From assembly GCA_029948255.1 (NCBI GenBank), contig JALIZF010001266.1:124001-188000 (forward strand): a DNA stretch of 64,000 bases, read 5' to 3'. The stretch comes from Telmatactis stephensoni (lineage: Eukaryota > Cnidaria > Anthozoa > Actiniaria > Isophelliidae). Shown here in pieces: positions 56,384-64,000 of the stretch (the first letter of the stretch is position 1; the number at the start of each line of letters is the position of its first letter). Position numbers and translations under genes: made by a program. The notes under the pieces are model-generated. The model was not told the origin of the DNA and did no database searches. It saw only the letters and a list, made by a program, of their open reading frames with translations.

Positions 56384-56559
56384 GCTCAAATTTTCAGTCC
56401 AGACGAGCGCGGTATCATTCGCATGAAATTTCCTGACTTTGTGTGGCCGCTAAATAGAAAGAAACATCCCCAAACCCCATTTATTTTTGTGACACTCCGC
56501 TGCGCGTGTGCCCTCTACCCTGCAATTAATTCAAATGAGAAATAATGGAGAAGGGATGA

Positions 56560-56644
56560 CTCTTTTGTTTTGTGTCCCCCAGGGAAAAGAAAACAAAAGA
56601 GGTTCCCTGCTACCAGGGTCAACTCGCCTTCATGTGAACGGGCC
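56560..56644. repeat. Fragment related to the nested MITE at 30998
   Basis: The sequence TACCAGGGTCAACTCGCCTT then CATGTGAACGGGCC resembles the right arm of the palindrome at 30998-31119 (TACCAGGGACAACTCGCCTT then CATATAAA). The left arm is poorly preserved. Confidence 0.45.
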
Positions 56645-56649
56645 TTAAG

Positions 56650-58640
56650 CCATGGAAATCTGCTAACGGCCCGGGGCACTAAAACAAAGCTCTCGAGTTC
56701 TTTACCCATTTTGTCAAGCATGTTGCGATGTTTGCGGAAAATTACAGCCCCAAAAACAATTTAGAGAGCTCTATCTCTTAACATTGTCTTGTTGGGCATA
56801 GCAACTCATTTTCATGAGTTTTTCTCAATAACTGTCAATTTGTGCTTTTTGGTCACTTTGTTTTTTTTTTATTATTCATTCTAAAGACAATAAAGCTATA
56901 GAAAAACCTTTTTGGTGACAATTTTTAAAGAAAAGGACAGAATAATTTTAAAAATATATAGCGGAATAAGCTACTGACCACCAAAACTATTTGCAAAACC
57001 AGCCGAAAACTGTTTTGCCTAGCTACCAAAAATGCTTCAGCCATTCAGGAAAAGGTATGACGTAATGTCATGCGTGACCTGATAAAAGCAGAATTTTAGT
57101 ACCGTTTCTACTAAAATACTCTGCGTCTTCGCAACTGAGACCAGATAGACCAGATAGATATATCAACGAATTAGCATATCGAACGTAAAATACCCTTGTC
57201 TATCAAGCCAAATATTTGCCAAAAGAGCACGGCGGTAATTCCCCCTGTTCATGTTTGTTAGTTACGAGATAAGTAATTCAAAAAATGATCCTCTTTTTTT
57301 TGGTAATTGCGAGGTAAGTGATTCAAATCGTACTAAAAATATCAAATTTTAAAGAAATCACCGTGTCGAGATTAAGCTTGATTTGAATAAGAAAACTTAG
57401 TTTCGTTATTTTTCAAAACTGATCGCCTACGGGAAGTGTTCATAAGGGGAGATTCAAATATATAGGCGGATCTTAATTAGTTTGCAATATTTTACTAATT
57501 AGCATATGGTTAAAAATCAATATTTCAATTTGGTGTTAGTTTGCTTAAAAAGTGAAGTGCCTATGCAAATGAGGCAAAATGTAAACATTGACGTCAGCAT
57601 AATTAATTCATATTCCTGTGTCACTCAGTCAATGTTGTCATATCGAACCATAACATTTCAGCAGAACTCGACAATGGAAAAAGTGGCATTGCAAAATATT
57701 ATGCGTGTTAATTATTTCACTAGCCAGCTAGATACCGTAACCTTCTACCAAAACTGACTCCAAATGAATCATCATCATCATGATCATCATCATCATCGTT
57801 ATTATCATTGTAAATTAAAAAAAATATTAGGTGTTTCATGAAAACAGAATAGTATGTTTAGTAAATGCTGTCCTCTCTAAAATTAAAGTTAAGTCCAAAA
57901 TATAATCAGTGATGGGTCTTCACCACGTACAGAGAAAAAGAAAGTGTTAGTTAAAACAGTCAAAACTGCTGAAGCTTTCCCCCCCCCCCCCCCCCCCAAA
58001 CATCGAAGATTCGATTCATTTTTGCAAATTTGACAACAAGGCCTGTTTTGAAATTTGCATAACGTAACGGAAAATTCAAACTTCAAAAACAAAGACTTGA
58101 TACATAAATTCTAATAACGACTTTAACAACGCCAAATTAAATGAATCGGATCTTATTCGATGTTCGAGTAAGCTTGAGCCGTATTGACTGAAAGAAAGAA
58201 AGTGGAAGTCAGCACCTGCCCAAGTCAGTTCGGCCTAATGATTATTCATGCCTAGTTGTTTTAAGGTTAGGTTTAGGGTTTTACGGTAAGTAAGTTGTGT
58301 ATTTCGGTTAATTTAAGAGGATTCAACTATAGAAGGTGGATAATGAAACAGAACAATGTATGCCCTAAAAAATTGAAACTATGCAGTGGAAAATTTCCAA
58401 CCGCACAACATAATCACATTATAGATCAGTTTTCAATAAGACTAGGGAAAAAAACTCATGACATGTTTTGCTTCAGAGACGATTAAAAAAACCTCAATCT
58501 CAATGTCTGATGTTCAAAAATTCCCCATAAAACTTTCTTTGCTAATCGATATCGCGAATTCTAATGCACTACAAAATAGATACATTCAGGAAACGAAAAA
58601 CGGTATACGGTTTGAAGTTTGCGGCAAAGAGCTCGAACGA
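56650..58640. other. Intergenic stretch with short simple repeats
   Basis: It contains an ATC-type microsatellite at 57768-57800 and a run of C residues at about 57980-57997. Frame 58458-58673 runs into the end of the palindrome at 58648 and shows no motif. No gene is supported. Confidence 0.4.
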
Positions 58641-58647
58641 ATCTTAA

Positions 58648-60527
58648 GGTGGCTCGACCCAATTTTCAAGTAGAGCTACCAATCGTCTTTGAGTGAAAAC
58701 TATTTGTTCATGAGCAGTCTAATAGTAAATTACATATTACATTCTTATCAGACAAAGATCAAAGTTTATGATGACGTATGTTATATGGAGATCGGCGCTA
58801 TTATGGCGACGCCTTAAAAGAATTCCCCTTTTTACACATTCTCGAGTTTAATGAGTTCTAGGCTTATTCTTGAAAAATGCTCTTGTGATCTTGTAGTTAA
58901 CATCATTGCCTTTAGCTCTAGCGAATTAAATCAAATTCTGAGAGAGCGTTTTCGAAATATCATCGATGAGAGATTTTAACTGCAAAAATCGAGCGTAAAC
59001 AAAACAACTTTTTAAATCTCCTACAATTAAAAAGAAAGTAGCACATCTAAGTTAATTTTTCATCTCAAATTGTTATAAAGATATCAAATTTGGCTGCTGA
59101 AAGAGACGAGAGAAATCACATTAATTGATATTGAGAAACGTGAGCCGAACTCATGTATATGGACATGCTGAATTTGCTTCTGTTGCCCAAATTTCGCTCT
59201 ATTGTTACATAAACTGCAATACTTAAAGATCCCTTCGATAAATATTGTTTAAAAATTAGTATGGTTTAGTTTAGGTAATAGTTGATATGATATAGCGTTT
59301 TCAAATTCATTGAATCATTTTACGGCTGTAAAATATTAGCCTCAAGTCAGTATATTTTTCAGCCGCATACAGTGGTCGACAGCTCATTAATGCATGATGT
59401 AGCTCCTTTGTTTTAGTTTGTCGTGTTTTCATGCATTCCAACACTTGGTGCAAATTACGGAACGCTTCATTACCTTCCGAGCACTCTTCCGAAATATGGT
59501 AATTGCTAAAACTAAATATACATAAGAATGCCAAAAAGGAAAGAAACTTTTTGTCACACAACTACAGATGGAAACTCGTCAAAAGCAGAATCATGGGGAG
59601 ACAAAGTAAAAATAGAATGATGTGCTGACATGCTGCAAAGAAATGTACAGTTAAAAAGTTTCTTTCTAGCGATTACCATATCTCGGAAGAGTGATCGGAA
59701 AGTATTGAAACGTTCCGCAATTTGCATCAGGTGCTAGAATGCACGAAAACATGACAAACTAAAACAAAGGAGCTACATCATGCATTAATGAGCTGTCGAC
59801 CACTGTATCCGGCTGAAAAATATACTGATTTGAGGCTAATATTTTACAGCCGTAAAATGATTCAATGAATTTGAAAACGCTATATCATATCAACTATTAC
59901 CTAAACTAAACCATACTAATTTTTAAACAATATTTATCGAAGGGATCTTTAAGTATTGCAGTTTATGTAACAATAGAGCGAAATTTGGGCAACAGAAGCA
60001 AATTCAGCATGTCCATATACATGAGTTCGGCTCACGTTTCTCAATATCAATTAATGTGATTTCTCTCGTCTCTTTCAGCAGCCAAATTTGATATCTTTAT
60101 AACAATTTGAGATGAAAAATTAACTTAGATGTGCTACTTTCTTTTTAATTGTAGGAGATTTAAAAAGTTGTTTTGTTTACGCTCGATTTTTGCAGTTAAA
60201 ATCTCTCATCGATGATATTTCGAAAACGCTCTCTCAGAATTTGATTTAATTCGCTAGAGCTAAAGGCAATGATGTTAACTACAAGATCACAAGAGCATTT
60301 TTCAAGAATAAGCCTAGAACTCATTAAACTCGAGAATGTGTAAAAAGGGGAATTCTTTTAAGGCGTCGCCATAATAGCGCCGATCTCCATATAACATACG
60401 TCATCATAAACTTTGATCTTTGTCTGATAAGAATGTAATATGTAATTTACTATTAGACTGCTCATGAACAAATAGTTTTCACTCAAAGACGATTGGTAGC
60501 TCTACTTGAAAATTGGGTCGAGCCACC
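58648..60527. mobile_element. 1.88-kb fold-back element, TTAA-flanked
   Basis: The left arm starts GGTGGCTCGACCCAATTTTC at 58648 and its reverse complement ends at 60527. The arms match over about 910 bp each (58648 to about 59557 and about 59645 to 60527), with few differences seen and a loop of roughly 90 bp. TTAA flanks both ends (58644-58647, 60528-60531). No transposase is encoded. Such giant inverted repeats with TTAA targets suggest a long-TIR Kolobok- or piggyBac-mobilised element. Confidence 0.9.
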
Positions 60528-60674
60528 TTAAGGGTGTCCGTTACCTGTTTTAGGCCCTAATTTATTCATCAGATTGGTTATATGGGTGCATGCAAGGCAA
60601 AGGACTTGCCAGTCACGAAACATTTGGGCCAGTGTACCAACAAGAACGTTTCTCCATAAGATATGCTGTCATGG

Positions 60675-60952
60675 CAAGAGACCATAACACTAAGATAGCG
60701 AAACTAAGTATTGATGTTTGTGCGATGCTCGTGGCGGCTAAGGCTATTTTTAGTAATTTCGTCATCGAGCGCTTAAGGCTCTCAAACAATAGAATATGAT
60801 TGCCAAAAACAAACGATCTCGTTCGCGCGCAACTCAAAAATCTAAGTCTGTTGTTTAAGAGCCTTGCGCGCGCGATGGCGAAATGACTAAAAATAGCCTT
60901 AGTCGCCACGAACATCGCACAGACATCAATACCGAGTTATTATGGTCTCTTG
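60675..60952. mobile_element. Palindromic MITE, 278 bp
   Basis: CAAGAGACCATAA at 60675 pairs with the reverse complement ending at 60952. The arms run about 115 bp through GTATTGATGT, TGTGCGATG, GTGGCG and CTAAGGCTATTTTTAGT, with a loop of about 60 bp. The frames 60590-60799 and 60613-60915 are incidental. No clean target duplication was found. Confidence 0.7.
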
Positions 60953-61444
60953 GACATGGGTGATAAATACAACATTCAAGAGAACATATGTTACAGATGA
61001 AGAGAGCTTGCTCTGTTAATTACCAAGACTAATGGTGTTAAGATACACCTTCACAGAGGGTTTATCGCCCTTGAATTCTTTCATGGTGACAAGACGCTGG
61101 AAAATGGCTTGAAGGGTCCTTTTGCCATAGCAATTTTAGCATCACATTTTACAAGCGAATTGCTGGGTGACTTCTCATACATTGTTGCATAACAATAATG
61201 GTGTTCAATTTTCCGTTGTCAAAATCGATGCTTGAGTGAATTGGTGTTTAACCTGTATTGCTAGCATCAGGAAATGCACGTGAATGCAGAAAGATGGGAG
61301 TACGTGAAGAAACAAAGCAAAGAATAATGGGTTCCTACTGTCCCACATAGCTGGGGCCCTCCCCTTTAGGGCCACCATGCTGGCTAATTTCTACGGCCGG
61401 GTTTTTGCTCCAAGTTTTGCGTGTCATATCAGAAATACAGGCTA

Positions 61445-61615
61445 ACAGTGGTAAGGTGTTAGTGGTTGGCAAGGTGTCCGTAAATGGTTGGTAAAGTGTC
61501 AGTGGTTGGTAAGGTGTCAGTAAGTGGTTGGTAAGGTGTCAGTAACTGTGGTTGGTATAGTAAGTGGTTGGTAAGGTGTCATTATAAGTGGTTCGTAAAG
61601 TGTCCTTAACCTTAC
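61445..61615 (+). repeat. Tandem repeat, GTAAGTGGTTGGTAAGGTGTCA type
   Basis: Seven or so degenerate copies of a 20 to 25-bp unit (GTGGTTGGTAAGGTGTCAGT) lie in tandem. No coding role is implied. Confidence 0.8.
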
Positions 61616-61619
61616 CTAC

Positions 61620-63210
61620 CAGTTACCAGCAAATCCAATCAATATTATGTGGGCTGCTCATTTAACAATCATAACATCAGATTAATCAAAATCACACAGC
61701 TTTTGCCATTAAATGCACAGAACATTTATTTTCATCTCTAATAACCTGCACACAAGAGAAAATGAATGGATGGATGGGAGTTCAGATAAGGGGAAAGTAA
61801 ACATGAACTTTTCAGTATTTTTCAGATAACATTTTCCATGGCTGAAATGGCTTTGTTTTTCGTTGGTAAGCACTGACACTTTACATCGGAGCAAAAGTAG
61901 CAACGTCATAAATTAAACTTCTGTGTATATTGTATATATATCTATATTTACATTGTCTTTACATGGTGTCATAATATCATGACCGATCTATTACTTGCCA
62001 ATCTATCATTCTCTTATTAACATTTGTTACTGAGTACAGTCACATGATGAAGAAATGGTAGGCATTTCACACATCTGTGCATGCAACAAAGTAAAGTAGC
62101 AACATGAATATGTTGCAGAAGTTTATGTCAGACAGCTCGCAAACTAGTTGTGATCGTGGGTAAATCTGTGGCTGATAGTGATGAAGAACAGCATCTCAAA
62201 ACAAGCTCACATGATAGGCCGACAGGTGTGAAGATACTGAATAATTGCATGCACTGGATTGCAACTAGATGTTCAAGCAATAGTCTAGATCCAGAAAGAT
62301 CACCTGTTAAGCACAACGAAATGAGGCTACGTGCATAAAGCTCATGAAACTTTTGTCTTGTTACGAATGATTGAGCTTTATTCATGTAGCCTCGATTTTA
62401 CTCCTTTGTATGCAGCAAGTGAAGTACATCTTGGAAGTTGGCTATGTGGCCTAATGATATAATACTAAAAGCCACTTCATAAATTATATAAATAATCAGC
62501 AACATAAGCAGAAGCAGAGACAACAGTGATACAAAGCATTGCTTCTCTTTCCTCACATCTTAATACAGCTTGGTCTGTGTATATATTGCTTACTTCTATC
62601 ACTCGGCTGAAAGACAGGACTTATGTGTCATTATCACAGGGGAAAGTGTTTATCCTTGAAACTCTATTAATAGTTAAATCGGCTCAGAATGAGAAATCCT
62701 CCCAAATTTCATGGAGAGCTGTCTGACAGAAACTTCTGTTCAACTGCAAACCTTATAGTGTACTTACATAAATTCACAATCTGAGCTCTGCAACCACCAG
62801 CTATTGACAAAATTGTACAATTTACATGATACTATTAAACAAGATTTTTTCTATTTTGTTTTTGTCGTAAAACAGATTCCTGGTTGTTTTATGTTCATCA
62901 CCAGAATAGAACATTTCCTAGTGGCAATGACATGAAAACAGCTTGGTAGCTATCTCTCTGGATATTCCATATTTTTCATATTGGGCCATAACCCTTTCTA
63001 TCTGCCAATATACATATACTATATATATGTTCCATGGATATTTTGGCTTGACATGTATTCCTGCCTCATGTGTATCCAGTTTTTTTAAATAAAATAATTT
63101 GTGAATGTTGGCTGACTTTCCAGGAATTCCTGCTTCAATTCCACAACCTTGCACAATACATTTGCCCAAACATAATCTCCCAAAGACCAAATGGAACCAT
63201 CCTGTCTGTT
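61620..63210. other. Intergenic stretch
   Basis: AT-rich. Frames at 61709-61909 minus, 62128-62385 minus and 62526-62726 plus, and the minus frame 62918-63226 that extends just past this stretch, show no recognisable motif or splice support. Nothing is called. Confidence 0.4.
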
Positions 63211-63214
63211 TGCT

Positions 63215-63400
63215 CTCTGTTATCATATCTTATCTGCCATCTTCAATATTCGATCCAGTACATTATACATGTATACTGTACACTTGTTTCTACAAGGTCA
63301 CACCTTCATCATCAAAGTGACCAACTGAAACCTTTTGGCAACCTTTACTTTGGTGTTCCTCAAGGTTCATTCGTAGGTCCATAGTGATATTTATTAATTA
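63215..63400 (+). pseudogene. LINE reverse transcriptase scrap
   Basis: The frame reads LSYLICHLQYSIQYII and, some 35 residues later, FGVPQGSFVGP. The pair SYL-x-R-Q-V...GVPQGSVLGP is RT motif 4 with its preceding helix in LINE ORF2. A stop follows at once. It is too short for a clade assignment. Confidence 0.5.
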
Positions 63401-64000
63401 TTGTTGCCATCTCCCGCAGAGCATTCAAAGGAGCTGTCTCCATCATATTCATCATCGGCTTCACAACTTCTGCCACTGCTTTCACATTTATGGAGAAGCT
63501 CATCGGGTTTCATATGTCGAACATTGTTATTCCTTTTGTCGCCATTTTTGTCCGCAGAAGAGTAATTGTTTTCCTCTGCAATTCAAAGCAATATCTTAAA
63601 ATACTGTTTATATGGTTTCCCAATAACTGGATGGTCCTAAAACTATAAAGCACCCTGCTAACACAGCAGGTCCAGACTCTACATTTTTCTGTTTGGGCAT
63701 GTGCAAAGTTAAAGTTAAACCTTGGACAATTAGATGTATATATGCATAAAAGATACACAACGTTCTCTGAAACAAATTAAGACAATGAACATGCAAACAT
63801 CAAATCATTTGCAATTGATTAAGGAGCTGTGTGTTTCTTTTGGACTATTTAAGAGTTAGTGTTTTGTCTGATTAGATTAGAATATCGTTAGAAATGTTAG
63901 CTAACAGCATTGATATATCTACACATACCAAATATTAGTTACGGGTATAAAGGTTAGTTGTTAGTTTCTCTTGACAAAACAAGACTGATTCTTAGAACAA
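63401..64000. other. Window end, no gene seen
   Basis: Frames at 63384-63599 plus and 63510-63796 minus have no recognisable motif. Confidence 0.35.

Noticed and set aside
56039..56545. Long open frames (FCFVLFC and KQNKTKQ repeats) on both strands
   Set aside because: They are produced by the (TTTTG)n microsatellite, whose 5-bp period leaves several frames without stops.
59307..59561. 84-codon frame with Cys residues
   Set aside because: It lies within one arm of the giant palindrome and shows no motif.

Overview
This is eukaryotic DNA. AT-rich sequence, GT...AG introns, short broken reading frames and nested transposable elements (TEs) fit an invertebrate genome, most likely a cnidarian and probably a stony coral. 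The organism call rests on the TE mix (Penelope-like, DIRS, CR1-type LINE, BEL/Pao, Crypton-type, piggyBac, Tc1, THAP transposases) and on a decayed P2X7-C-terminal-domain gene of a kind I remember as expanded in corals. No bacterial operons, tRNA, rRNA or CRISPR were seen. Family names come from remembered motifs, not from a search.

Layout. 1-3247: a decayed transposase-like gene whose upstream acidic coding stretch is split by a 0.93-kb MITE. 4480-5560: Penelope-like reverse transcriptase with a decayed hammerhead-ribozyme-like motif upstream. 6020-7310: an exon present twice. 7535-8730: a TTAA-flanked element with a Harbinger-like MITE inside, next to LINE ORF1/ORF2 relics (8748-9740). 9960-10957: three-exon P2X7-C-like pseudogene. 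11140-11550: En/Spm-like relic. 12560-13510: multi-exon relic of a transposon-associated family. 16224-21863: a CR1-type LINE on the minus strand, split by a 4.0-kb DIRS element and by a 275-bp MITE. 22340-23588: RecQ-like helicase relic. 24040-25800: Gag and RT relics of another retroelement. 27086-27430 and 37200-37985: Crypton/DUF3504 tyrosine-recombinase pieces. 28941-32017: Tc1 DD34E transposase split by a 1985-bp insertion that holds two nested MITEs. 39022-41676: near-complete piggyBac element. 41690-45147: THAP/DDE transposase joined to the 3' end of a BEL/Pao element. 45191-48663: a BEN-like relic, a zinc-finger-like fragment and a nearly intact chromo-barrel gene. 49265-51590: a 2.3-kb transposase-like gene on the minus strand. 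52041-60952: long-terminal-inverted-repeat elements, including a 1.88-kb near-perfect palindrome, plus microsatellites. 60953-64000: almost featureless, with one LINE RT scrap.

How the parts relate. There is no pathway here; the window is a layered record of insertions. Several layers can be ordered because removing the younger element and one target-site copy rejoins the older reading frame (Tc1, the 5' coding fragment) or its conserved protein order (CR1). Many nonsense codons are TGA where the family appears to have Arg, consistent with CpG deamination. The best candidates for a functional gene are the chromo-barrel gene at 47918-48663 (one apparent frameshift) and a coiled-coil exon at 28011-28215. 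The least familiar material is the transposase-like gene at 49265-51590 and the 275-bp MITE family with a C-tract/G-tract hairpin.
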